NCBI RefSeq assembly: GCF_002014765.1
Contig: NZ_MUYT01000008.1
Coordinates: forward strand, 1 to 64,000
Source of the DNA: Lwoffella lincolnii
GTDB lineage: Bacteria > Pseudomonadota > Gammaproteobacteria > Pseudomonadales > Moraxellaceae
Length of the DNA stretch: 64,000 bases
Direction of reading: 5' to 3'
Under the pieces are notes generated by a model. That model was not told the origin of the DNA. It searched no databases and saw only the letters and a program-made list of their open reading frames with translations. The stretch's first letter is position 1. Every line of letters begins with the position of its first letter. The position numbers and the translations under genes were made by a program. This document shows, piece after piece, positions 27,717-36,563 of this stretch.

Positions 27717-28475
27717 TCACGAGTCAAAAAAGACGTATTTACTCAGCATCGCCAAACACATAAGCACAATCACGGGGCGGATAAGTTTACCACCACCTTT
27801 AACAACCATGTGTGAGCCAAAATACGCCCCGATACTTTGCCCCAAAATCATGGCAAGCCCCACTTTCCATAGGACATTTCCCCCCACAATAAAAAACATC
27901 AATGAAGCGGTGTTGGTTGCCAAATTCAACACCTTAGCCGTCCCAGTTGCCACGATGATGTGTCGTCCACGCAACGCCACATTGCCAAGAGCAAAAAACA
28001 TGCCCGTGCCTGGACCGACATAACCGTCATACATGCCAATGATTGGCGTTATGATGCGTTGCCATGTGCTTTCACTGATTTTTGGTTGGGGCTCGACATC
28101 ACCAAGACTTGGGGCAAACAAGGTATAAATGCCAATGACAGCAATCAAAAACGGAATGAGCGTCTTTAACCGCTCTGGCGATGACAATTGAACGGCCATC
28201 GTGCCTAAGCTTGAGCCGATAAAGGCGGCGATGATGGCAATCGTCAGCTCTTTTGGCTTCACCATGCCTTTTTTTATCATGGTGATGGACGCTGCCAACG
28301 CCCCTGAAGTGGCTTGCAGTTTGTTTGTTCCCAACGTCATCACAGGCGGTACATTGGCAAGCAATAATGCAGGAATGGTCAGCAAGCCACCACCGCCAGC
28401 AATGGCATCAATAAATCCTGCCATACCTGCCACCATCACCAATGCCAATATCATTTCTATCGACATGTCTACCAT
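27717..28475 (-). CDS. TauE/SafE-family (TSUP) permease
   Basis: Polytopic membrane protein of the sulfite exporter TauE/SafE family (252 aa from ATG 28475). Members move sulfur-containing or organic anions; the substrate here is unknown. The signature FIDAIAGGGGLLTIPALLLA lies near the N-terminus and its counterpart GMYDGYVGPGTGMFF in the second half, as in the two-repeat TSUP fold; about seven to eight membrane segments are visible. The start is uncertain because the N-terminal codons lie in a perfect 20-bp tandem duplication; ATG 28466 (MSIEMILALV) or TTG 28499 are alternatives. It stands alone upstream of the hemA promoter. Confidence 0.85.
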   Translation of the reverse strand: MVDMSIEMILALVMVAGMAGFIDAIAGGGGLLTIPALLLANVPPVMTLGTNKLQATSGALAASITMIKKGMVKPKELTIAIIAAFIGSSLGTMAVQLSSPERLKTLIPFLIAVIGIYTLFAPSLGDVEPQPKISESTWQRIITPIIGMYDGYVGPGTGMFFALGNVALRGRHIIVATGTAKVLNLATNTASLMFFIVGGNVLWKVGLAMILGQSIGAYFGSHMVVKGGGKLIRPVIVLMCLAMLSKYVFFDS

Positions 28476-28495
28476 TCTATCGACATGTCTACCAT
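28456..28495 (-). repeat. 20-bp perfect tandem duplication at the TSUP gene start
   Basis: TCTATCGACATGTCTACCAT at 28456-28475 and again at 28476-28495 (plus strand). The unit carries two minus-strand ATGs; because 20 is not a multiple of three, the two copies put them in different frames, so only the downstream copy gives in-frame starts. Confidence 0.9.
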
Positions 28496-28669
28496 GCAAA
28501 CTTATCCCGTAAAGCCACTGGCTTAAATTAAAAGTTCTTTAATATCATATCTTTTATTAAAATGTCTTCATAAAAGTGCTTTAAAAAGCATTACGCTTTT
28601 ATTACATTTAGCTACAGTTAATTACCTAAATTAGGTTTAACATACAACCATGTTTGTTTAACTCATCGT

Positions 28670-29145
28670 GCGTAATTCTCCACCCATAATCTTTGATTTA
28701 GGTGGAGATGTAAGCACAGGCGACCTAATCAGGGCGTTGTTGTTTTTCGATGTCATAGACACTAAATAAAAACAATGCTAAATTATACCCATATTTCAAA
28801 AAGTTAGCCGTTGCTCGTATTCATGAAAAAGTACGCAACCAGCATTTAGACTGACACCATATAAACACCATAAATTCACGCATAAACTGATTTGCGAAAA
28901 CCAAGCTACCAGTCATGCACTTTAAGATTTGGGTGTAAAAAACATGGTAAAGAACCATAAAAAGCAAGCGTTAGCTGATGCACTAGGACTTAGTGTTGTA
29001 TAAAGAGTTCTCTCATGCCGATACTATTCAGCGATGGTGGCATGACGAAAGGTAGCAACTCAATCTAAGCTTGGGTTGTTATGGGTCGCAAAGATTCCCC
29101 CATCATAACCGCTAGGTTTGGTGGTGGGAGTATGTCAATCATAAA
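28670..29145 (+). mobile_element. decayed IS200/IS605-family element
   Basis: The stretch begins with GTGCGTAATTCTCCACCC and contains TnpB-like peptides in shifted frames (28787-29010). It ends in a right-end-like segment with ATTCCCCCATCATAACCGC, GGTTTGGTGGTGGGAG and a terminal GTATGTCAATC. It is internally deleted. The motif TGGAGAATTACG (minus strand here, near 28680) recurs as TGGAGAATAACG near 49760, which links this relic with the third one. Confidence 0.65.
28787..29010 (+). pseudogene. tnpB: TnpB pseudogene, frameshifted and deleted
   Basis: Plus-strand translation gives KLAVARIHEKVRNQHLD, which matches the helical segment before the RuvC core of TnpB. After a frame change comes HKLICENQATSHAL, then a stop where Glu is expected, then DLGVKNMVKNHK, the conserved EDL-NVKNMVKNHK catalytic motif with its Glu codon (GAA) replaced by TAA. 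The reading then runs to ALADALG and breaks off; the zinc-ribbon end is deleted. At least one frameshift, one nonsense codon and one deletion make it inactive. Confidence 0.75.
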
Positions 29146-29181
29146 CAACGTTAACCAACAACTTTAATCATTGAGGTCATT

Positions 29182-29550
29182 ATGATGAAAAACTTAACCA
29201 AACTTATCATCGCCACCCCTGCGGTTGCTTTATTAGCCGCTTGTGCCACCACGCCACCTGTTGCCACCACGGTTGGTCAAATAGAAAGTTTCACTTGTGA
29301 AAACGACGCTAACGTCAACGCTCAATATGCCACCAATGGCGACTGGGCAAACCTGACCATCACCATGCCAGAGCTAGGCTTAGACAATCAAGCCGTTACT
29401 TTAAAAAATGCCGTTACTGCCAGTGGCATGCGTTTTGTCAATGACACCAACCCCAACTCTACTTATGAGTGGCACACCAAAGGCGACATAGGCATTTTAA
29501 GCATCGTTGCCACTGATGGCAACGAGTACTCAGTCTCTTGTCAAAAATAG
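29182..29550 (+). CDS. MliC-like lipoprotein (C-type lysozyme inhibitor family)
   Basis: A 122-residue lipoprotein: signal MMKNLTKLIIATPAVALLAA then the lipobox AACA (Cys near residue 22). The mature part fits the MliC/COG3895 eight-stranded fold: an early conserved Cys (ESFTCEND), aromatic and Gly-Asp positions, LKNAVTASGMRFV, YEWHTKGDIGIL, and a last Cys (YSVSCQK) that likely forms a disulfide. Known members inhibit host C-type lysozyme in the periplasm or at the surface; inhibition here is inferred. GAGG lies before the doublet ATG start. A strong terminator follows. The gene lies right beside the decayed IS605 element. Confidence 0.75.
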   Translation: MMKNLTKLIIATPAVALLAACATTPPVATTVGQIESFTCENDANVNAQYATNGDWANLTITMPELGLDNQAVTLKNAVTASGMRFVNDTNPNSTYEWHTKGDIGILSIVATDGNEYSVSCQK

Positions 29551-29616
29551 CCTTATGGTAAAACCTTATGGTAAAAATAGCTTCTTGGCAAAAATAAGCC
29601 AAAAGCAATGACTGAT

Positions 29617-29650
29617 AAAGCCCTAGCCAAGTGTGGTTAGGGCTTTTTTT
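29617..29650 (+). terminator. terminator of the MliC-like gene
   Basis: Stem AAAGCCCTAGCCA (29617-29629) with TGGTTAGGGCTTT (29634-29646), loop AGTG, one G-T pair, then T4. It can also serve the convergent pyrE. Confidence 0.85.
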
Positions 29651-29680
29651 ACCATAACGTTGAGACGATAAAAGCCAACT

Positions 29681-30355
29681 TCAAACGCCATACTGCTCAC
29701 GATATGCCAGCATCTTTTGTAAATGCTCAGTTTGTTCATGGGTTTGTAGGTGGTTTATTAAGTCATCAATGCTTACCAATGCTTGTACAGGCACATTCAG
29801 CTGTTGTTGCAACTCAAGCATGGCAGATGTGTCCGTTTGTCCTTTTTCTTTGCGGTCAAGGGCGACAATGATGCCCGCCACACTTGCCCCCACGCCATCT
29901 AATAGTGCCATCACTTCACGCATTGCTGTGCCTGCGGTGATGACATCATCGAGTATCCAAACTGATTTGCCTGTCAAATTCGCCCCCACCAAATTGCCAC
30001 TTTCGCCATGCGTTTTGGCTTCTTTGCGGTTGTATCCCCATTGGGCATTGATGCCATGGTGTTGCCAAAGTGCTTGGGCGGTGGCAGCAACAAACGGAAT
30101 GCCTTTATATGCCGCTCCGAATATCACCAACTGTTTTGAGTCTTGTGTAACTTTGGCTAACGCATTGGCATAACCTTGAGCCAATAGGCTTAATGCTTGT
30201 CCTGTGGCAAGCAGTCCAGCATTAAAAAAATAAGGGCTAACTCGCCCTGATTTTAAAGTAAACTCACCAAACTTTAACACATCATTGTCTAGGGCAGTTT
30301 GGATAAAAGCAGATGGGGTAAAGTCTTGTGTGGTATGGTCAGCTGATTTGGTCAT
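29681..30355 (-). CDS. pyrE: orotate phosphoribosyltransferase
   Basis: Makes OMP from orotate and PRPP in pyrimidine synthesis (224 aa; E. coli 213). ATG 30355 was chosen because AGGA lies seven bases before it; a 12-residue longer form is possible from 30391 but unlikely. Conserved features: LKFGEFTLKSGRVSPYFFN near the start, AYKGIPFVAATA, YNRKEAKTHGESG, and the PRPP loop VWILDDVITAGTAMREVM. It stands alone on the minus strand, with a 364-base upstream gap that holds a perfect 18-bp palindrome. Confidence 0.95.
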   Translation of the reverse strand: MTKSADHTTQDFTPSAFIQTALDNDVLKFGEFTLKSGRVSPYFFNAGLLATGQALSLLAQGYANALAKVTQDSKQLVIFGAAYKGIPFVAATAQALWQHHGINAQWGYNRKEAKTHGESGNLVGANLTGKSVWILDDVITAGTAMREVMALLDGVGASVAGIIVALDRKEKGQTDTSAMLELQQQLNVPVQALVSIDDLINHLQTHEQTEHLQKMLAYREQYGV

Positions 30356-30508
30356 GGGTTTTCCTATCTTTTTGCCATGGGTCTTTGCCATGGTTTTTCT
30401 ATATTAAAATTAAAGTGTGTTGATATGAAAGCGTGTTGATGATTCATCATGGGTAGTCAGACAAATAATGGTATGGCTGTGGTGATTGTGCCTTGCTGCT
30501 TGTATGGT

Positions 30509-30517
30509 ATCATATCA
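30509..30517 (-). promoter_or_regulatory. extended -10 promoter for pyrE
   Basis: Minus-strand TGATATGAT, an extended -10, about 155 bases upstream of the pyrE start. No clear -35; its -35 region overlaps the palindrome at 30528-30545, which would suit repression. Confidence 0.45.
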
Positions 30518-30527
30518 CACACCAATC

Positions 30528-30545
30528 TTGGCAATCGATTGCCAA
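30528..30545. promoter_or_regulatory. perfect 18-bp palindrome between pyrE and ampD
   Basis: TTGGCAATCGATTGCCAA is its own reverse complement. The half-site TTGGCAA is typical of helix-turn-helix dimers (LacI, LysR and similar). It overlaps the -35 zone of the predicted pyrE promoter. The rest of the 364-base gap 30356-30719 shows no gene. Confidence 0.5.
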
Positions 30546-30719
30546 TCTGTCGCCCTAAATGTGGTCTGCCACAATTTTGTTGTTATCTTAACATTTGTTG
30601 TTACCTTGACACCAATCATTAACACCAATCATTGACACCAACAAGGCGATGATATCAGGTGATTGTGGCTCAGCAAATGATGACAAACTAAAAAACGCAT
30701 GTTTAGGATTACAAAACTT

Positions 30720-31346
30720 ATGTCTATTATCCATATTGAAGATGGCATCATCAGCACCGCCAAACAATTGCCGTCCCCCAACCACAACGACCGCCCAGAC
30801 AATACCTGTATCCGAGCCATTGTCATTCACAACATCAGCCTACCACCAGATGAATTTGCTCAAACTGATGCCAACGGTCTGCATCATGTCAAGGCACTGT
30901 TTACCAATCAGCTTCATTGGGATTCCCACCCTTATTTTAAATCCATCAAAGGCATACAAGTATCTGCCCACGTGTTTATTGAACGAGATGGCATGATGAC
31001 TCAGTTTGTCAATTTGGATAAGCGAGCATGGCACGCAGGACATTCCGCTTATCTTGGGCAAACTCAGTGTAATGATTTTAGCATCGGTATTGAGCTTGAA
31101 GGCAGTGATTATCAACCATTCACCCCCAAGCAATACGATGTGCTGGCCCAGCTGATTGTGGCGATATACGACAGCTATCCTGCCACACGCCGACATCTGA
31201 CAGGACATAGCGACATCGCTCCCAATCGCAAAACCGACCCAGGGGAACATTTTGATTGGGGGCGGTTGCGTCAGCAAGTGGCAAAAAGGCTGGCTGCCCA
31301 AACTTCAGATAAACAGCCAAATGAAACCAAATCGCACCACCCATAG
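30720..31346 (+). CDS. ampD: 1,6-anhydro-MurNAc-L-alanine amidase AmpD
   Basis: Cytoplasmic zinc amidase that cuts the stem peptide from anhydromuropeptides in cell-wall recycling (208 aa from ATG 30720). Zinc ligands: His in RAIVIHNISLP, His and Asp in HLTGHSDIAPNRKTDPG. Also visible are VSAHVFIERDG and the RAWHAGHSAY motif. ATG 30720 gives the conserved start length; an ATG seven codons upstream (30699) is less likely. With AnmK at 23906 it forms the recycling pathway. The murJ promoter begins right after its stop. Confidence 0.93.
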   Translation: MSIIHIEDGIISTAKQLPSPNHNDRPDNTCIRAIVIHNISLPPDEFAQTDANGLHHVKALFTNQLHWDSHPYFKSIKGIQVSAHVFIERDGMMTQFVNLDKRAWHAGHSAYLGQTQCNDFSIGIELEGSDYQPFTPKQYDVLAQLIVAIYDSYPATRRHLTGHSDIAPNRKTDPGEHFDWGRLRQQVAKRLAAQTSDKQPNETKSHHP

Positions 31347-31350
31347 AAAT

Positions 31351-31358
31351 GCTATAAT
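31351..31358 (+). promoter_or_regulatory. extended -10 promoter for murJ
   Basis: TGCTATAAT (beginning at T31350): perfect -10 TATAAT at 31353-31358 with the extended TG. It follows the ampD stop by a few bases and precedes the murJ start by about 30. No clear -35. Confidence 0.55.
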
Positions 31359-31386
31359 CACCTAATTTTGAACAAAAAAGGTCATC

Positions 31387-32937
31387 ATGGCAAAAAGTCA
31401 TTTATTCCGCTCAACTATGGTCGTCAGCTCCATGACCATGTTATCACGTATCCTAGGGCTGGTCAGAGACATGGTGCTGATGGGTGTGTTTGGAGCAGGT
31501 GGCTTGATGGATGCGTTTTTGGTTGCCTTTAAAATACCCAATTTTTTGCGACGTTTGTTTGCTGAAGGGGCATTTAGCCAAGCCTTTGTGCCAGTACTCA
31601 GCGAATATAAAGAAAAATATAACCTAATCGAAGTGCAACTGCTGATTAGCCGTGTGTCTGGGGCGTTGATGTTGATATTATCCCTGTTGACGGCAGTGGT
31701 CATCTTGCTTGCTCCTTGGGTGATTACCTTATTTGCTCCTGGATTTGTGGCTGAACCAGATAAATTTACTGCCGCCAGTCAGCTTTTACGGTTGACGTTC
31801 CCCTATTTGTTGTTCATCTCCATGACGGCGTTTGCTGGCAGTATTTTACAAAGTTATGGGCGTTTTGCTGCTCCTGCCTTTGCCCCTGTGTTGCTTAACT
31901 TATGTATGATTGCAGGGGCGTTGATATTTGCTCCGATGTTTGCCACCCCCATCATGGCATTGGGTTATGCGGTTGCCGTTTCTGGCTTGTTACAACTGCT
32001 TATCCAACTGCCTCAACTTTGGCAACAACAGTTGTTGGTCGCCCCTAAAATTAACTTTCAACACGAAGGGGTCAAACGCATCTTAAAGCTGATGTTGCCT
32101 GCCATTTTTGGTGTGTCAGTAACCCAGATAAATCTGTTGTTAAATACCGTGTTTGCGTCTTTGATGGTGGGTGGTTCGGTGTCGTGGTTGTATGCCGCTG
32201 AGCGAATGAGTGAGCTTCCACTTGGGCTAATCGGTGTGGCGATAGGCACAGTGATATTGCCAAGCTTGTCTGCCAGCGAAGCCAAAAAAGACGATATGAA
32301 TTTTAAAAAAACGCTGGATTGGGCAGCACGGTTGATTGTGCTGGTGGGGCTGCCTGCCAGTGTCGCCATGTGGGTGCTGTCAGATGTGTTCATGCAGGCG
32401 TTGTTTTTGCGTGGTGAGTTCACCTTGCACGATGCCAAGATGAGTGCCATTGCCCTAAAAAGTCTGTCAGGGGGTATTTTAGGTTTTATGCTGATTAAGA
32501 TTTTTGCCCCTGCATTTTTTGCTCGTCAAGACACCAAAACGCCCGTCAAAATAGGCATCGCTTCAGTCTTTGCCAACATGCTGTTTAGCGTGCTGTTCAT
32601 TGCGATTTATCATCATCTCAAACTGCCACTACATGGTGGATTGGCGTTAGCAACCACAGGTGCATCGTTTGTCAATGCTGGGTTGTTGTATTACTTTTTA
32701 CATCGGCGTGGGGTGTTTTGTTTTGAGCGTCATTGGTATAAATTATTTGCTCAATTTGCTGTGGCGACATTGGCGATGGTGGGCAGTCTGTATCTGTTGA
32801 TGCCCTACTTCCCAACCCATGCGATGCAGTGGCAACGCTTACTTGCGGTACTTATCATCAGTGCCTTGGGGGCAATGGTGTATGGGGTGGTGCTACTTAT
32901 CACAGGCTTTCGCCCAAGACATCTTAGACATGGCTAG
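31387..32937 (+). CDS. murJ: lipid II flippase MurJ (MviN)
   Basis: Inner-membrane flippase for lipid II in peptidoglycan synthesis (516 aa), MOP superfamily with about 14 membrane segments. Recognisable parts: SRILGLVRDMVLMGVFGAG near the N-terminus, AFKIPNFLRRLFAEGAFSQAF, and FAPAFFARQDTKTPVKIG in the second half. AAAAGG precedes the ATG. It follows ampD on the same strand with its own promoter and meets pdxJ convergently. MurJ and AmpD both act in cell-wall metabolism. Confidence 0.95.
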   Translation: MAKSHLFRSTMVVSSMTMLSRILGLVRDMVLMGVFGAGGLMDAFLVAFKIPNFLRRLFAEGAFSQAFVPVLSEYKEKYNLIEVQLLISRVSGALMLILSLLTAVVILLAPWVITLFAPGFVAEPDKFTAASQLLRLTFPYLLFISMTAFAGSILQSYGRFAAPAFAPVLLNLCMIAGALIFAPMFATPIMALGYAVAVSGLLQLLIQLPQLWQQQLLVAPKINFQHEGVKRILKLMLPAIFGVSVTQINLLLNTVFASLMVGGSVSWLYAAERMSELPLGLIGVAIGTVILPSLSASEAKKDDMNFKKTLDWAARLIVLVGLPASVAMWVLSDVFMQALFLRGEFTLHDAKMSAIALKSLSGGILGFMLIKIFAPAFFARQDTKTPVKIGIASVFANMLFSVLFIAIYHHLKLPLHGGLALATTGASFVNAGLLYYFLHRRGVFCFERHWYKLFAQFAVATLAMVGSLYLLMPYFPTHAMQWQRLLAVLIISALGAMVYGVVLLITGFRPRHLRHG

Positions 32938-32991
32938 TTAGCACAAGTTATCCATCTAAGCCATCGCATCTAAATGAACTAAAAGTTTGCA

Positions 32992-33750
32992 TCAACCAAA
33001 TTCATCATTATCTGCGTTATTCATCGCTTTTTTCATCGCTTGTACGGCTTGGCTAAGTCCCATAAATACCGCATCAGCGATTAACGCATGACCGATATTC
33101 AACTCATTAATGCCATCAATTTGGGCGATGGCGGTTACGTTATCTCGAGTTAACCCATGCCCTGCATTCACCAACATGTTAGGGGCAATCTGTCTGCTGT
33201 GGTTGACTGCATTGATGATGCGAGTCAATTCAGCTGTCTGTAAGTGCTGATTACCTGCCAGCCCTGCTTCGGCATATGCCCCTGTATGAATTTCAATCGC
33301 ATTTGCCCCTATGGTTGCGGCAGCATCAATCTGAGCGATATCAGCATCAATAAATAAAGACACTTGGCAACCGACTGCTTGCAAATTTGCCACATAGCCA
33401 TGCAAATACTGTAACTGCCCCACCACATTCAGCCCCCCTTCTGTGGTCAGCTCAGCTCGTTTTTCTGGCACCAGACACACCCAATCGGGCTGGATTTGCT
33501 TGGCGATAATCAGCATCTCATCAGTCGCCGCCATTTCAAGATTCATGGCAATGCTAATGGCATCTTTTATGCGTTTGACATCATCATCTTGGATATGACG
33601 GCGGTCTTCTCTTAAGTGCAGGGTGATGCCATCTGCCCCTGCTTGCTCACAGATTAATGCACCTTGTACAGGGTCTGGGTAATTCACCCCACGGGCTTGG
33701 CGTAGGGTGGCAATGTGGTCGATATTGACACCAAGATTGGGGCTGTTCAT
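32992..33750 (-). CDS. pdxJ: pyridoxine 5'-phosphate synthase
   Basis: Last enzyme of the DXP-dependent vitamin B6 pathway, a TIM barrel joining 3-amino-1-phosphohydroxyacetone to DXP (252 aa; E. coli 243). Conserved: [20 protein letters not shown] at the start, [29 protein letters not shown], and [12 protein letters not shown] and [14 protein letters not shown] towards the end. AAGGA lies seven bases before the ATG. It closes the lepA-lepB-DUF4845-rnc-era-recO-pdxJ run, 43 bases after recO. Confidence 0.96.
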   Translation of the reverse strand: MNSPNLGVNIDHIATLRQARGVNYPDPVQGALICEQAGADGITLHLREDRRHIQDDDVKRIKDAISIAMNLEMAATDEMLIIAKQIQPDWVCLVPEKRAELTTEGGLNVVGQLQYLHGYVANLQAVGCQVSLFIDADIAQIDAAATIGANAIEIHTGAYAEAGLAGNQHLQTAELTRIINAVNHSRQIAPNMLVNAGHGLTRDNVTAIAQIDGINELNIGHALIADAVFMGLSQAVQAMKKAMNNADNDEFG

Positions 33751-33793
33751 AACAAATCCTTTTTTTATACCAAGATGATTTTATAAAAGAAAA

Positions 33794-34687
33794 TTAGGGC
33801 GATAAAAAACGGCGTTGCTGTTGCCAGAGTTTGCGACTTTGCAAAGGCTTATCATCTAACAAACTGTCCACCACTTGCCGATGCAGTTGTGTCCAAGCAG
33901 GCATCACTGGCTGTATCAAGGCAAACCAAGCATGTAACATCTCGACAAATTGAGCGTCTATCATCGCATGACTTGGCACATCATCACAACCAACATCATC
34001 ACGACCAAAGTCATCAACATGACACAAACGAAAATATGCTAACTTCTCGTTAACCATTGCCAACTTCAAGACATCTGCACCCAGCCAAGCTCTTTGGCAA
34101 CTGCCAGATGATGACGCTTCAAATTTGGTCAATCGCACCCAGCCTTTATTCACATGATAGCAATAATGTTGTGTGGGTAAAATGGCATTGTCTTTTTCAT
34201 CAATCACAAAACTGATGCCATAGCCCAATTCAGCAAACAACAGACTTTCAAAACAACGTAATATATACGCCAATGGCAACAGTGTGTGGCTGTTTTGACC
34301 GTTATGGTTGTTTTGACTGTTATGGCTGTTTTGACAAGCATTTGCCAATAACATCAGCGTCTGTTCATAAGCCCACCACAGCATAGGCATGGGGTCTTCT
34401 ACAGTCAATACTCGCCAAAGCAGTTCATTGACATACAACGCTCCATACAGATTCTGCCCTGTGATTTGCCCTAAGTTTGTGCGGTTGTGTTGTGGTTGTG
34501 GCTGACTAAACGTTTTAAGTCCACCTTTGCCAGTGGCAAACAAGGTCATGCGAGTGAGTAAAGGCATGCCTTTTTTGCCCACACCATGTACCACCCCATG
34601 CGTTGGGGTAAATAGGTGATACAAAGCACGCTTTTCTTGATAAGCCTTATGATGCAACACATAGCCGATGAGTGCTTGATGACGCAT
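33794..34687 (-). CDS. recO: DNA repair protein RecO
   Basis: RecFOR pathway protein that loads RecA on SSB-coated DNA (297 aa; usual 230-270). The N-terminal OB fold has GYVLHHKAYQEKRALYHLFT and GVVHGVGKKG; the helical domain has LLPLAYILRCFESLLFAELGYG. Length is increased by an Asn/His/Gln/Ser-rich insertion near residues 117-137, coded by an 18-bp repeat (34288-34335). No zinc-binding cysteine set is evident. It starts 14 bases after era and is co-transcribed. The Shine-Dalgarno is weak, so coupling to era is likely. Confidence 0.88.
   Translation of the reverse strand: MRHQALIGYVLHHKAYQEKRALYHLFTPTHGVVHGVGKKGMPLLTRMTLFATGKGGLKTFSQPQPQHNRTNLGQITGQNLYGALYVNELLWRVLTVEDPMPMLWWAYEQTLMLLANACQNSHNSQNNHNGQNSHTLLPLAYILRCFESLLFAELGYGISFVIDEKDNAILPTQHYCYHVNKGWVRLTKFEASSSGSCQRAWLGADVLKLAMVNEKLAYFRLCHVDDFGRDDVGCDDVPSHAMIDAQFVEMLHAWFALIQPVMPAWTQLHRQVVDSLLDDKPLQSRKLWQQQRRFLSP
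34288..34335 (-). repeat. 18-bp tandem repeat in recO
   Basis: Units GGCTGTTTTGACCGTTAT (34288), GGTTGTTTTGACTGTTAT (34306) and a 12-base partial copy (34324). They encode repeated Asn/Ser/His/Gln residues within the RecO insertion. Confidence 0.85.
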
Positions 34688-34701
34688 GGTGTGTGATGAT
34701 G

Positions 34702-35661
34702 CTAATAACCCAAACTACTCAAGGCTCTTTCATCATCAGACCAGCCACGTTTGACTTTGACCCAAAGGGTGAGCATCACCTTTTTGTCAAACATCTTCTC
34801 CATGTCTTGGCGTGCCTCAATACCCACTTGCTTGATGCGACTGCCTTTATCACCGATGACAATGGCTTTTTGCCCTTTTCTCTCAACAAAAATGGTGGCA
34901 TCAATAAAGGTCACTGCTTGACGCATTTTGCCTGTTTTGGCATCTTTATGGGCAGGTTCATCTTTAAAGATGTCAATCTGTACCGTCAAATCATAAGGCA
35001 CTTCATCGCCTGCTGACCGCATGATTTTTTCTCGGATAATCTCACTTGCTAAAAACCGTTCCGAACGGTCAGTAATCTGCTCGGTGTCATAAATGGGAGC
35101 AGACTTAGGCAAATGGCTTTTGATGATTTGTACCAGACGATTGGTATTTTGGTTTTTAAGGGCAGAGACAGGCACAATGTCAGCAAAATCAAAGCTTTCT
35201 TGAAAAGTATCCATCAGTGGTAATAATGCTGATTTATCGGTTAAGGTATCTACTTTATTAATCACCAATACCACAGGCAGGTCAGTATTACCAATTTTTT
35301 GTAAGGTGAGCAAGTCATCTTCTCGCCACTGGTCAGAGTCCACCACAAAAAGCACCAAATCCACGTCCACCAACGCCGACACAGCCGCTTGATTCATGCG
35401 TTCATTGATGGCACGAACTTGGTTATGATGAATACCAGGTGTATCAACAAACACCGCTTGCATGTTGTCGGTTGACAAAATGCCGTGAATGCGATGACGG
35501 GTGGTCTGTGGTTTACGAGACGTGATGGAAAGCTTTTGCCCAAGCAAATGATTCATTAAAGTCGATTTGCCCACATTCGGTCGACCGACAATCGCCACAT
35601 ACCCTGCACGAAAGTCGTTATGATTGATTTGATGATGTGTTTGTTGAGATTGGTTAGTCAT
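34702..35661 (-). CDS. era: GTPase Era
   Basis: Essential GTPase that binds the 3' end of 16S rRNA and assists 30S assembly (319 aa; E. coli 301). G1 GRPNVGKSTLMNHLLG, G2 region TSRKPQTTRHRI, G3 VDTPGIH, G4 VINKVD, G5 VSALKNQN, and a C-terminal KH domain with IVIGDKGSRIKQVGIEAR. An N-terminal extension of about 15 residues is Gln/His/Asn-rich. It follows rnc by 51 bases, the usual rnc-era-recO order. Confidence 0.96.
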   Translation of the reverse strand: MTNQSQQTHHQINHNDFRAGYVAIVGRPNVGKSTLMNHLLGQKLSITSRKPQTTRHRIHGILSTDNMQAVFVDTPGIHHNQVRAINERMNQAAVSALVDVDLVLFVVDSDQWREDDLLTLQKIGNTDLPVVLVINKVDTLTDKSALLPLMDTFQESFDFADIVPVSALKNQNTNRLVQIIKSHLPKSAPIYDTEQITDRSERFLASEIIREKIMRSAGDEVPYDLTVQIDIFKDEPAHKDAKTGKMRQAVTFIDATIFVERKGQKAIVIGDKGSRIKQVGIEARQDMEKMFDKKVMLTLWVKVKRGWSDDERALSSLGY

Positions 35662-35712
35662 TGGCTGATGGTTTCTTGTATGGGAATAAAATAAGCAATC
35701 ACAAAGATAAGT

Positions 35713-36477
35713 TTAAATTAAAATTTTGGACTTGGCATTTGAATTAAGTAATGCCTTAGGTAATTTGTTAAGCTGGTTAATCATCAGCTCAGCTGCTTTT
35801 TGCTCAGCAATACGGCGACTTTCACCAGACTGTACAACATTTGAACAGCCCCTAATGCCCACTTGACAACTGACCAAAAACACTTGATTCGGTGCATTGC
35901 CTTGAGTTTCTACCAACTCATAAATGGGCAATGGCATTTGTTTGGCTTGTAACCATTCTTGTAAACGACTCTTGGCATCTTTAAGCACTTTTTGTTCGCT
36001 GACGCTGTCAATCAAATCACCATACCACTCAAGCACGCACGCACGCACCACATGAATATCCCCACTGTCAAGATAAATCGCCCCTATCAGTGACTCAACC
36101 ACATCTGCCAAAATAGAAGGACGCTTACGCCCACCACCTTTACGTTCACCCACGCCCAAAATCAAATGGTTAGGCAGACACAACCGATGAGCAATCTGTA
36201 CCAGCGTCTCTTGACGCACCAAAGTGGCACGCATGCGGGTGAGTTTGCCTTCCTTATGCTCAGGATAACGCTGATACAAGGCTTCGCCGATAATCATGCC
36301 CAACAAAGCATCACCCAAGAACTCCAACCGCTCATAGTTATGAACAGAATCATAAGAGCGGTGCATCAAGGCCTGATATGGCAAGGCTTGATTAACAAAT
36401 TCATAACCAAGTTTTGCCATCAAAGCAGACAGATTGTTCACAAACTCTTTGGGTATTTTATCAGGCGATTTATTCAT
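35713..36477 (-). CDS. rnc: ribonuclease III
   Basis: Double-strand-specific endoribonuclease for rRNA processing and mRNA control (254 aa; E. coli 226). The nuclease domain carries the signature ERLEFLGDALLGMIIGEAL (about residues 49-67) and the second acidic site in ILADVVESLIGAIYLD. The C-terminal dsRNA-binding domain runs from KSRLQEWLQAKQMPLPIYEL to RRIAEQKAAELMI. The last 20 or so residues are an extra tail. It sits between the DUF4845 gene and era. Confidence 0.96.
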   Translation of the reverse strand: MNKSPDKIPKEFVNNLSALMAKLGYEFVNQALPYQALMHRSYDSVHNYERLEFLGDALLGMIIGEALYQRYPEHKEGKLTRMRATLVRQETLVQIAHRLCLPNHLILGVGERKGGGRKRPSILADVVESLIGAIYLDSGDIHVVRACVLEWYGDLIDSVSEQKVLKDAKSRLQEWLQAKQMPLPIYELVETQGNAPNQVFLVSCQVGIRGCSNVVQSGESRRIAEQKAAELMINQLNKLPKALLNSNAKSKILI

Positions 36478-36563
36478 AAAAACAACGATAACAAAAAAAT
36501 TTGATAACTCATAAAAAAATCAGCACCACAAATGCGTTATCATATTTAGCTAACCATGGACAC

